Positions 6,054-14,600 of a DNA stretch of 17,528 bases are shown here, piece by piece. Origin of the DNA: a bacterium (GTDB lineage Bacteria; Gemmatimonadota; Gemmatimonadetes; Gemmatimonadales; Gemmatimonadaceae); assembly GCA_021802745.1 (NCBI GenBank), contig JAJZRK010000048.1, positions 1 to 17,528 of the forward strand, given 5' to 3'. Made by a program: the position numbers and the translations under genes. The stretch's first letter is position 1; each line of letters starts with the position of its first letter. Under the pieces are notes generated by a model. The model searched no databases. It was not told the origin of the DNA and was given only the letters and a program-made list of their open reading frames with translations.

Positions 6054-7471
6054 AGGCCAGGGTTACTCGCTGGTTGCCGTTCGCGTTGGCCGCCCTGCCG
6101 CTCGCCGCACAAAAGCCCGCGCCGTCGGGTGCCATCACGCCAACGATCTCGCTGCGCACCCGCACCGAGGCCTGGAACTGGTTCGGAGCCGACGCGGGCG
6201 ACGACTATGCGTACACGCACCTGTTGCTGCGCGCCGGTCTCGAGCAGCAGCGCACCCGCTTTGGCTGGCGCCTCGAGTTCAGCGCGCCGGTGGTGATCGG
6301 CGCGCCGGATAACGCCACGCAGGGCCATGGCGCGTCGTACTATCGCGCCAACGGCGAGCGTCGCACCGTGGCCACGCTCTTTCCCCGTCAGGCGTTCATC
6401 TGGATGGGGCAGCCGTCAGCGGGGCACCGCCTGAAGCTCGGCCGGTTCGAGTTCTCCGAAGGTGGCGAGGTGTCTCCCGCCGATCCAACACTTGCGGCGC
6501 TCAAGCGTCGGAGCGTGGTGCAGCGTCTCATCGGGCCGTTCAACTTCACGCAGGGAGCCCGCAGTCTCAATGGAATGGAGTACGGCTGGAGCCGTCGCGG
6601 TCTGAACGTGACCGTGCTCGGTGCCGTTCCGGCCGTCGGCGTCTTTAACCTCGACGGCTGGTCGGCGGCGACCGATCTGCCGGTGGGCTACGCGGCGGTC
6701 ACAGGTCGAGGGCCGCGGGCACCGACGAGAGGCGAGTGGCGTATCTTCGCGGTGGTTCTTGGCGACCGCCGCGCCCTTGTGGCGGCCGACAATCGCCCGC
6801 TCGCGTTGCGCCAGGCCGACCGCGAGGCGATTGGCATCACCACGCTGGGCGCGCACCTGCTGCGGGTGGTCCCGACTCGCGCCGGCCCTTTCGACCTTGC
6901 CGTCTGGGGTGCCGGGCAGTTCGGCACGTGGGGCACGCAGACGCATCGCGCGGGCGCGATGGACGCCGAGGCAGGATGGCAGCCGGCTGGAGTGCGTTGG
7001 CGCCCGTGGATTCGCCTCGGCGTATCTGCCAGCAGCGGCGATGCCGACCCGTCGGACGGCCGCCATGGGACCTTCTTCCAAACGATGGCGACCCCGCGAC
7101 TGTACGCGCGCTTTCCGTTCTACAACCTGATGAACGTGCGCGACTGGCAGGCGGGGGTGACGTTGCGACCCGACCGCCGCCTCACGCTGCGCGGCGACTT
7201 GCGGGTTCTTCAACTGGGGCATGCCGCCGACGGATGGTACACCGGCAGTGGGCCGTTCGACGGTTCTTCATTCGGCATCGGCATTCGCCCGTCGGGTGGC
7301 GCGCGAGCGCTGGGAACGCTGACCGACCTGAGCGCCGACTTTCAGTGGTCGCGCCATTGGACGATGGCCGCGTACGGCGGCCTTGCGCACGCCGGTGCGG
7401 CGATTCGCGCGTCGCAGCCCGGTGCGACCACCGGCAGCTTTGCGTTTCTCGAGCTCGAATACCGCTGGTAG
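6050..7471 (+). CDS. Alginate-export-type outer-membrane beta-barrel
   Basis: The 473-aa product has a short signal peptide (MKARVTRWLPFALAALPLAA, cleaved near AQ). The rest is a long barrel-like region of alternating polar and hydrophobic strands. FPFYNLMNVRDWQAGVTLRP, the later LTLRGDLRVLQLGHAADGWY and the C-terminal FLELEYRW resemble the alginate_export family of outer-membrane proteins and porins. The terminal aromatic residue fits barrel assembly. The GTG start overlaps the SQR-like stop (GTGA), so it belongs to the same operon. It presumably gives an anion, sulfur compound or product a path across the outer membrane. The substrate is unknown; a link to alginate is not implied. Confidence 0.75.
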   Translation: MKARVTRWLPFALAALPLAAQKPAPSGAITPTISLRTRTEAWNWFGADAGDDYAYTHLLLRAGLEQQRTRFGWRLEFSAPVVIGAPDNATQGHGASYYRANGERRTVATLFPRQAFIWMGQPSAGHRLKLGRFEFSEGGEVSPADPTLAALKRRSVVQRLIGPFNFTQGARSLNGMEYGWSRRGLNVTVLGAVPAVGVFNLDGWSAATDLPVGYAAVTGRGPRAPTRGEWRIFAVVLGDRRALVAADNRPLALRQADREAIGITTLGAHLLRVVPTRAGPFDLAVWGAGQFGTWGTQTHRAGAMDAEAGWQPAGVRWRPWIRLGVSASSGDADPSDGRHGTFFQTMATPRLYARFPFYNLMNVRDWQAGVTLRPDRRLTLRGDLRVLQLGHAADGWYTGSGPFDGSSFGIGIRPSGGARALGTLTDLSADFQWSRHWTMAAYGGLAHAGAAIRASQPGATTGSFAFLELEYRW

Positions 7472-7485
7472 CACGCAAACGGCAG

Positions 7486-7517
7486 GCGCGTGGTTCGCGC
7501 GGCGCTGGTTGCGCCGC
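7486..7517. terminator. Paired hairpins between convergent genes
   Basis: GCGGCGC (7499-7505), loop TGGTT, GCGCCGC (7511-7517) is a perfect 7-bp stem. An overlapping alternative stem, GCGCG (7486-7490), loop TGGTT, CGCGC (7496-7500), has the same loop. They occupy the 64-bp gap between the barrel gene and the convergent lipoprotein gene and could end transcription from both sides. There is no T-tract, so terminator function is inferred from position. Confidence 0.5.
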
Positions 7518-7535
7518 TGGTGGTGAGCGTCGCCG

Positions 7536-8084
7536 TCAGGCCGTGGTGAAGGCGAAGATCATTCCGAACGTGCCATTGGCCGCCTGCCATCCGTTACCCA
7601 TCATGCCCGGGCCCCATTGACCGTTCATCATCGAGGTTGAGCCCATCATTCCGCCTGAGACATTCTGGCCACCCATCATCGAGCCTGGTGACAGGTTGAT
7701 CATGCGGCCGGCCGTGTCCTTCAAGCTCGGCGACAAGTGCACCACGTACTTCGTCGCGCCCTTCAACGACGCTTGCGGCATCAGTGTGAGAGTCGTGCGG
7801 TCGGCTGACCATGTGGCGGTGGCGGTAACGACGGCGCCGGTTACGCTCCCTTCGTGCAGGACCACGAGCATTTCCATGCCGCTCATCATCGCGTGGCTGA
7901 AGCGAAGCACGACTGGAGCGTTGGGAGCGACACCGGTCGTAGCGCTCGCGGGCTGAATGCTCGCCAGCGACGGCGCATTGACCGCGGAATCGGCAGGGCC
8001 GACGCCCGTATCGGAGCGAGAACAGGCCGCGAAGAAGAGCGCGGCGAAGGGAAGCACAGCGAGTCTACGGGGTCGAACGAGCAT
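7536..8084 (-). CDS. Met-rich lipoprotein with Ig-like (Big_5) domain
   Basis: The 182-aa protein starts with a lipoprotein signal ending FAALFFAAC, with lipidation expected at C21, so it should be membrane-anchored on the periplasmic or outer face. Residues 40-120 (SIQPASATTGVAPNAPVVLR, then TLTLMPQASLKGATKYVVHL) look like a bacterial Ig-like Big_5 domain. The methionines are striking: MMSGMEM at 66-72 beside H64, then MM pairs at 136, 146, 152 and 161 in a Gly-rich stretch. Met clusters like these bind Cu(I) or Ag(I) in periplasmic proteins, so a metal-binding role is inferred from them and from the adjacent efflux operon. The ATG has AGGAG seven bases upstream. Confidence 0.8.
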   Translation of the reverse strand: MLVRPRRLAVLPFAALFFAACSRSDTGVGPADSAVNAPSLASIQPASATTGVAPNAPVVLRFSHAMMSGMEMLVVLHEGSVTGAVVTATATWSADRTTLTLMPQASLKGATKYVVHLSPSLKDTAGRMINLSPGSMMGGQNVSGGMMGSTSMMNGQWGPGMMGNGWQAANGTFGMIFAFTTA

Positions 8085-8100
8085 CGGGGGACTCCTCTTG

Positions 8101-8125
8101 TATGTTTATATAGTAGAATAGTAGT
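8101..8125. promoter_or_regulatory. AT-rich direct repeat, probable promoter/operator
   Basis: In very GC-rich surroundings, ATAGTAGA (8110-8117) is followed directly by ATAGTAGT (8118-8125), with TTTATATA beside them. On the minus strand this lies just upstream of the lipoprotein Shine-Dalgarno and can provide its -10 region. The tandem 8-mers could be a regulator's binding site. Which regulator is unknown. Confidence 0.45.
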
Positions 8126-8253
8126 GTCCGGGCGTGAAGTACGGCATCAGGGAATCACCGTCCCTGTGCAAGGACGTCCCCGACTCCATGGCATGGCGAG
8201 CCGATTCGCCGATACGTCTGCACGGGCGGGGTGGCGGCACTAGGTTCCGGAGC

Positions 8254-8259
8254 TATATT
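8254..8259 (+). promoter_or_regulatory. Probable -10 element of the metal-efflux operon
   Basis: TATATT stands out in GC-rich sequence and ends eight bases before the GTG at 8268. Transcription would start at about 8266, leaving almost no leader. No clear -35 was identified. The same 'GCTATA' context occurs upstream of oxyR (512-517) and of the IS transposase (about 2249-2254). Confidence 0.4.
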
Positions 8260-8267
8260 TTCCGCCT

Positions 8268-8657
8268 GTGCGCCCCCCATCTCTGTCCCGGCAGCTCGTA
8301 GCCGGTTGCCTCATCGCCATCGCGTGCATCACCCATCCGGGTGAGGGCTTGGCGCATGGCATGGCGCACCATCGTGAGCACGCAGACGAGGCGGCACATC
8401 AGCCTGACACCGAGCATGGTCTCGGGTCGCCCGGGGTATCCAGCGCCGATCACGAGCGGGACCACGCCCATGGGAATGTGGGCGACGCAAGTGTTCGCAG
8501 CCGGATCGACGTGCATGCGACCGTGCCGGAAGTCGAACTGCCGTGCGTAGCACTTCGCGATGTCGCTGTGGATCCGCCATTGGAGCGAGCTCCTCTCACT
8601 CGCGGTGACCACTCCACAGGACCACCACCGCGCCTGAGGGCGCCCCCTACCCGCTGA
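8268..8657 (+). CDS. Small exported His-rich protein, CzcI-like
   Basis: The 129-aa product begins with a signal peptide (MRPPSLSRQLVAGCLIAIAC, cleaved near GLAHG). A histidine-rich segment follows: HGMAHHREHADEAAH and then DHERDHAHG. The C-terminus is Pro-rich (PPPRLRAPPTR). Small His-rich periplasmic proteins of this layout often precede czc-type operons and bind zinc, cobalt or related cations. The position here, directly before the outer-membrane efflux component, suggests metal buffering or sensing. The start is a GTG with no Shine-Dalgarno, eight bases after a -10-like TATATT, so translation may be leaderless. No exact family match is claimed. Confidence 0.65.
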   Translation: MRPPSLSRQLVAGCLIAIACITHPGEGLAHGMAHHREHADEAAHQPDTEHGLGSPGVSSADHERDHAHGNVGDASVRSRIDVHATVPEVELPCVALRDVAVDPPLERAPLTRGDHSTGPPPRLRAPPTR

Positions 8658-8847
8658 CCTGACGCCGACGGCTCCTGCATGGAGACGCCGGCCTTCGTCG
8701 CTGCCGTGGTCGCGTCCGACCACCGCGCGCTCAGGTAGCGCCTGGCCCCGCCGCCTCCATCGCGGCCGCGACGTGCACGCTCCGTTCACTGTCCGCATCG
8801 CTCGAGTGCATCCCGCACTCCTTCGTCCGGACCCACGGCAGGGTTCA

Positions 8848-10137
8848 GTGTTGTCACCAACCACGCTTCCACAGCGACTCATCGTGGTCGCCGCACTTCT
8901 GTTTCCATTGGCTCCGAGCCTGCGCGCCCAGGATCGGGAACCGCTGTCGCTCGCGGCGGCGCACGCGGTAGCTCGTCAAGGACACCCGGGGCTCGCCGCC
9001 GCGAGGGAGGCCGTCGTTGCGGCGCAGGCGCGCGAACGTCAGGCCAGCGCATACCCGAATCCGACCGTCGCCTACGGCCGCGAGCAAACCTCTGGCTTTG
9101 GTCAGTCGAACAGCCAGAACATCGCGTCTCTTGGCCAGCCGATCGAGTTCGGCCTGCGCAGCGTGCGTCGTGACATCGCTCGTGCCCGACGCGAGGCCGC
9201 CGAGGCTCGGCTCGCGCGCGCGGAATCGGACCTCAGGCATGATGTGACCGTCGCGTACGCCCGCGTCGTTGCGGCAGACCGGCGAGCACGCATCGCCGAG
9301 CGGGCCGGCGCCGCCTTCACCGAAGCGTTGCGCGTGAGCGAGCAGCGCCTCGCCGCAGGCGATGTTGCGGGATATGCGCACCGGCGGCTCCGACTGGAGG
9401 TGGCCCATGCCGCGACCGTCCGCGCCGAGGCGGTACTCGCGGCGCAGACAGCGCGCGTTGCGCTCTCGTCCCTCGTCACGGCGGCCGATGCGCCGACCAA
9501 CGCCTCGGCGCTGACGCTGTCAGACACCTTGGTCGCGCGAAGCCCCGCGCCGGACGCCACCTCGCTTGTCGCGATGGCCGTGCGGGCGCGGGCCGAGTTG
9601 CGGGCACTTGTCCTCGACGCCAAAGCGGCTGAGGCTGAGGCGCGGCTGGCTGCACGTGAGCGAACGCCCGTCCCGGTCCTTTCGGCGGGGTTAAAGCACG
9701 AGCGCGTCGAGCAGCCGGGAACCGGCGATCCCTCGCTCGGTGGATTCATCGCCGGAATCTCGCTGCCGCTCCCGATTTTCGATCGGCGCAGTGGCACCGT
9801 GGATGCGGCAAACGCTGAGACGCGGCGACAGCTCGCTCTGGTTGAGGATTACCGTCGGCGCGTCACTCGCGAGGTGCTCGAAGCGCACCACGCGTACCGG
9901 ATCGCGCTGGAGCAGGTCGCGCTCCTCGAGCCGGTGGTTGGCCCGGATGCACACGCCGCGCTGGCCGCGGCAGACGTCGCATACGCGGAAGGTGAGATCA
10001 CCCTCGTCGAGTGGCTCGACGTCATGCGCTCCTATCGCGAGGCGGAAGCCAGTCTCGCATCGCTTCAGGCAGAAGTGCTTATCCGACGTGCAGCGCTCGA
10101 GCGCGCCGTGGGAACTCCTCTCACGCAGGTACCATGA
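8848..10137 (+). CDS. czcC: CzcC-like outer-membrane efflux channel (TolC family)
   Basis: This is the outer-membrane component of a tripartite RND metal pump. From GTG 8848 the product has 429 aa, with a signal peptide (LIVVAALLFPLAPSLRA). It has the two repeated OEP domains: long Ala/Arg/Glu-rich helices at about 40-200 and again from about 260 to the end, and a strand region ISLPLPIFDRR typical of the family. The frame is open upstream to a GTG at 8773, but those 25 residues would place the signal peptide internally, so the later start is preferred. The gene overlaps the adaptor gene by one base (TGATG). The 190-bp spacer after the His-rich gene contains nothing recognisable. Confidence 0.88.
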   Translation: MLSPTTLPQRLIVVAALLFPLAPSLRAQDREPLSLAAAHAVARQGHPGLAAAREAVVAAQARERQASAYPNPTVAYGREQTSGFGQSNSQNIASLGQPIEFGLRSVRRDIARARREAAEARLARAESDLRHDVTVAYARVVAADRRARIAERAGAAFTEALRVSEQRLAAGDVAGYAHRRLRLEVAHAATVRAEAVLAAQTARVALSSLVTAADAPTNASALTLSDTLVARSPAPDATSLVAMAVRARAELRALVLDAKAAEAEARLAARERTPVPVLSAGLKHERVEQPGTGDPSLGGFIAGISLPLPIFDRRSGTVDAANAETRRQLALVEDYRRRVTREVLEAHHAYRIALEQVALLEPVVGPDAHAALAAADVAYAEGEITLVEWLDVMRSYREAEASLASLQAEVLIRRAALERAVGTPLTQVP

Positions 10138-11633
10138 TGCCCCGACTTCACTCCCGTGCGGCGCTTGTCGCCGCAATCATCCTCGCCGCGTGCGGTGGGG
10201 ACGACGCAACCGAAGCAGCGGGCGCCGCCGGAGGTGCTCCGGCGGGCGGCGCAATAACGCTCTGGACCGACTCGACGGAGCTCTTCATGGAGCATCCGGC
10301 GCTCGTGGTGGGCGACACCGTCGTCTTTGCGGCGCACCTCACGGACCTCACCGACTTCGCGCCCCTTACGGCTGGCCGCGTCACCTTCCGGTTCGTGCCG
10401 CGCGAGGGCGGCACACCCGTCGAGGTAGTGCAGGAGACGCCGCTGCGACCCGGCATCTACGGGCCACGGCCTCGCTTTACGACACCGGGCGTGTACGATC
10501 TGACAATCCTCGTGGCCAGCCCGCAAGCGACGGACAGCATCCTCGTTCCCGGCCTTCGCGTCCACGCGACGGCCGCGGAGGCGCCGCGCGAGGAGGCGGG
10601 TGGCGACGATGGCATCTCCTTTCTGAAAGAGCAGCAGTGGAAGACGCCGGGATTCCGCACGGCGTACGCCGACAGCGGGACGGTCGTCGCCACCATTGAG
10701 GCGACAGGAAGCATCGTTCCCGCAGCCGGTCGTCACGCACAGGTGACGGCCCCGATCAGCGGCCTTGTGGATCCGAGCGGCGTCGCATCGTCGCCGGCCC
10801 CGGGAGAGTCCGTTGTGCGCGGGCAAGTGATTGCCGTGATCACGCCTTCGCTCGGCGAGGGTGGAAGTGCGTATGCGGAAGCGCGCGCCCGGTTGCGAGA
10901 AACCGAGGCCGAGTACGCGCGTGCGCAGCGCCTCGTCGCCGCGGAAGCGGCACCACAGCGCCGGCTGCGCGAGGCAGAGATCCGCCTGCAGGCCGCGCGG
11001 GAAACGGTGGCCGGATTCGGTGGTAGTGCCACCAGCGGTGGCCGCCTGGCGATACAGTCCCCGATCCGCGGCGTTGTGGCCGCGCGCTCGATTACGCCGG
11101 GCAGTCGCGTGGAAGCGGGTGCTCCGCTGTTCAGTATCGTGGATCCTTCGGTCGTTTGGCTCACGGTGAACGTCCCCGCCGCTCAGGCTTCGCGTATCGG
11201 CGGCAAATCCGGCGCCAGCTTCCAGCTCGAAGGTGTCGATCATCGATTCCAGACGAGTCGCACGGTGTCCGTCGGCAGCGTGATTGATCCGCAGTCGCGC
11301 ACGCTGTCGCTCATCTACGAAGTGGCGAACGCGAACGACCTCATCCGCGTTGGGTCCACGGCGCGCGTCGCCATACGCACAGGCCGTCGCGTCACCGGCG
11401 TCGTCATTCCCGCGTCGGCCCTTCTTGATGAGGACGGGCGCCCGATCGCGTACGTACAGACCGAAGGCGAGACCTTCGCAAGGCGCGAGCTCACGCTCGG
11501 CGGTCAGGATGGCGAGCGCGTGCTCGTGATGAGCGGGCTCAAGCCTGGCGACCGCGTCGTGTCGGGGGCCGCTTACCAGGTGCGGCTCGCCTCGCTCTCC
11601 ACCAGCGTGCCCCTCGAGGGGCACGCGCACTGA
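10137..11633 (+). CDS. czcB: CzcB-like periplasmic adaptor lipoprotein
   Basis: The 498-aa membrane-fusion protein links the inner-membrane pump to the outer-membrane channel. The lipobox ILAAC gives lipidation at C19. An additional N-terminal domain of about 110 residues (LFMEHPALVVGDTVVFAAHL, then TDLTDFAPLTAGRVTFRF) is the type seen in heavy-metal CzcB proteins. The barrel-sandwich half (VTAPISGLVDP) follows, then a short coiled-coil hairpin (ARLRETEAEYARAQRLV), the second half (IQSPIRGVVAA) and the C-terminal beta domains. The protein ends HAH, a possible metal ligand. The ATG overlaps the czcC stop, showing translational coupling. Confidence 0.92.
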   Translation: MPRLHSRAALVAAIILAACGGDDATEAAGAAGGAPAGGAITLWTDSTELFMEHPALVVGDTVVFAAHLTDLTDFAPLTAGRVTFRFVPREGGTPVEVVQETPLRPGIYGPRPRFTTPGVYDLTILVASPQATDSILVPGLRVHATAAEAPREEAGGDDGISFLKEQQWKTPGFRTAYADSGTVVATIEATGSIVPAAGRHAQVTAPISGLVDPSGVASSPAPGESVVRGQVIAVITPSLGEGGSAYAEARARLRETEAEYARAQRLVAAEAAPQRRLREAEIRLQAARETVAGFGGSATSGGRLAIQSPIRGVVAARSITPGSRVEAGAPLFSIVDPSVVWLTVNVPAAQASRIGGKSGASFQLEGVDHRFQTSRTVSVGSVIDPQSRTLSLIYEVANANDLIRVGSTARVAIRTGRRVTGVVIPASALLDEDGRPIAYVQTEGETFARRELTLGGQDGERVLVMSGLKPGDRVVSGAAYQVRLASLSTSVPLEGHAH

Positions 11634-11649
11634 CCGGGGAGCGGCATTC

Positions 11650-14600
11650 ATGTTGAACCAATTGATTGGCTGGTCGCTGCGCAATCGCGTTGTCGTCCTC
11701 GGTATCGCCGCCGTGATGCTGGTCGCCGGCGCCATCACCGCGTTGCGCATGCCGGTGGATGTCTTTCCCGACCTCACGGCGCCGACGGTGACGGTGCTGA
11801 CGGAAGCGCACGGCATGGCGCCGGAAGAGGTCGAGTCGCTTGTCACGTTCCTGATCGAGACGGCCGTGAACGGCTCGACCGGGGTGCGCCGGGTCCGTTC
11901 ATCCACGGCCCAGGGTATCTCGGTCGTCTGGGTGGAGTTTGATTGGGGTACCGATATCTTCCGCGCTCGGCAGATCGTTGCCGAGAAACTGCAGACGCTC
12001 GCCTCCCAGTTGCCGCCCGGTATCTCGCCGCCCGTGCTCGCGCCGGTGTCGAGCGTCATGGGCGAGATCATGATGATCGGACTCACCGGCCCGCAGCCGC
12101 CGATGGAGCTTCGCACCGTGGCAGACTGGACGATCCGTCGTCGCCTGCTCGCCGTGCCGGGGGTTGCCCAGATCATCCCAATCGGCGGGGAGGTGAAGCA
12201 GTACCAGGTGCTGGCCGATCCGGCGCGTATGCTGGCGACGGGCGTCACGCTCGACGAGGTGCTGCGGGCGGCCGAAGGCTCGAACGAGAATGCCTCGGGC
12301 GGCGTGTACATGGACCGCGGGCAGGAGTACGTGATCCGCGGGATCGGGCGCATTCGGTCGTCGGACGACATCGCCTCCACGGTGGTCGCCGTCCGCGGTG
12401 GCATCCCGGTGCTGCTGGGCCAGGTGGCGGACGTGCGCGTCGGCGCAGCGCCGCGGTATGGCGACGGATCCGTGAATGCGAACCCCGGCGTCGTCCTCGC
12501 CGTGCAGAAACAGCCCGGTACGAACACGCTCGAGCTGACGGAGCGCATCGAGCGAGATCTGGCCGACATCCAGGCCACGCTCCCGAAGGACATGGCGGTC
12601 CATTCGGAGCTGTTCCGGCAAGCCGATTTCATCACGGTGGCGGTGGACAATGTCGTCGAGGCGCTCCGCGACGGCGCGATCCTCGTCGTGATCATCCTGT
12701 TCCTCTTCCTGGGGAATATGCGCGCGACCGCGATCTCGATCCTCGCCATCCCGCTCTCGCTTGTCGTCGCGATCTTCGCTATGCAGCTCCTCGGCATCAC
12801 GATTAACACGATGACGCTTGGCGGCATGGCGATCGCGATCGGCGCGCTCGTGGACGACGCCATCATTGACGTGGAGAACGTCTTCCGGCGACTGAAGGAG
12901 AATCACCACCTGCCGGCGGCGCAACAGCGGCCCGCACTGCGGGTCATCTACACCGCGTCCCGGGAGATCCGGGCGTCGATCGTGAATGCGACGCTCATCA
13001 TCATCGTCGTGTTCCTCCCGCTGTTCTTCCTTGGCGGGGTGGAAGGACGGCTACTACAGCCACTCGGCTTCGCGTACGTCGTGGCGATTCTCGCGTCGTT
13101 GCTCGTCGCCGTGACCGTCACGCCGGTGCTCTGCGCGTACCTGCTGCCGAACTCCCGGTCGGTGCAGCAGGAGCAGGAGAGCCGCGTGGTGACGTGGCTG
13201 AAGGCGCGGTACGCCCGCACGATCGAACGGGTGCTGGCGCACCCGAAGCGCGTGCTCGGAGGCGCGGCGGCGGCATTGTTGGTGGCGGTTGCGGCGATTC
13301 CGCTGCTCGGCACCGCGTTCCTGCCCGAGTTCAACGAGGGCGCGCTGACGGTGGCCGTGCTGACGGTACCGGGGACCTCGCTCGACGAGGCGAACGCGAT
13401 TGGCAAGCGGGTGGAGCAGATCCTGCTCGCCAACAAGGCCGTGAAGAACACCGACCGCCGTCAGGGCCGCGCTGAGCTCGACGAGCATGCTCAGGGGGTG
13501 AACGCGGCCGAGATAGACGTGACGCTGCACGACGGGATCGAGAGGGAGGTGTTGTTCGAGGCGCTACGGCGCGAGTTCGCCGCGATTCCCGGCACCAGCG
13601 TCACGGTGGGCCAGCCGATTGGCCACCGGATCGACCACATGCTCTCCGGCACCCGTGCCAACATCGCCGTGAAGGTGTTCGGCCCCGATCTGTACCGGCT
13701 TCGCCAGGTGGGAGGCGACGTGCGCAATGCGATGCAGTCCGTACCCGGCGTTGCCGACCTGCAACTCGAGCAGCAGATGGACGTGCCACAGCTCCGCATC
13801 CAGGCCGACCGCGGCGCCCTTGCCCGCGTTGGCATGAGCGTCGGCCAGCTCGCCACGGCGATCGATGTGGCGTTCAACGGCGAAGAAGTGTCGCGGGTGC
13901 TTGAGGATGGGAAGAGTTTCGACCTCGTCGTGCGCTTTCCGGATGAGGCACGAGCCAACGCAACTGCCATCGGCGCGGTGATGTTCGATACGCCCACCGG
14001 AGAGCGCGTCCCGCTCTCGCAACTGGCTCAGGTGAGCGTGAGCCGCGGCCCCAATGCGATCTCTCGGGAGAACGTGCAGCGCAAGATCGTCGTGCAGGCG
14101 AATGTCGCTGGCCGTGACCTCGGTGGCACGGTCGCCGACATTCGGAGAGCGGTGGCCGCGCGTGTTCAACTGCCGGCCGGCTATCATGTGGAGTACGGCG
14201 GACAGTTCGAGGCGCAGGAGCAATCCACGCGTATCCTCGGCCTCCTCTCCATGCTTTCACTGGCGGCGATTTTTCTCATCCTTTTCGCCGAGTTTCGCTC
14301 GGCGCGCACGGCCGGCCTCGTCATGGCGAACCTGCCGCTCGCCCTCATTGGTGGCATCGGCGCCGTGCTGCTCACGGGTCGCGTGGTGAGCATCGCATCG
14401 CTGGTCGGCTTCGTCTCGCTCTTTGGCATCGCCACACGCAACGGCATTCTCCTCGTGGCGCATTACCAGCATCTGCTGCGCGAAGGCGTGCCGTTCCGAG
14501 AGGCCATCGTGCGTGGATCGCTCGAGCGGCTCTCGCCCATCCTCATGACGGCGCTGACAGCGGGTCTCGCGCTCGTCCCGCTCGCGTTGGGCGGGGGCGA

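Noticed and set aside
8773..8847. Extended N-terminus for the CzcC-like protein
   Set aside because: The extra 25 residues would push the signal peptide inside the protein and have no Shine-Dalgarno. GTG 8848 gives a normal exported protein.
10065..12866. Very long minus-strand open frame opposite czcB and czcA
   Set aside because: It is the complement of well-supported genes in GC-rich DNA. Its product is Arg/Ser-rich with no recognisable domain.
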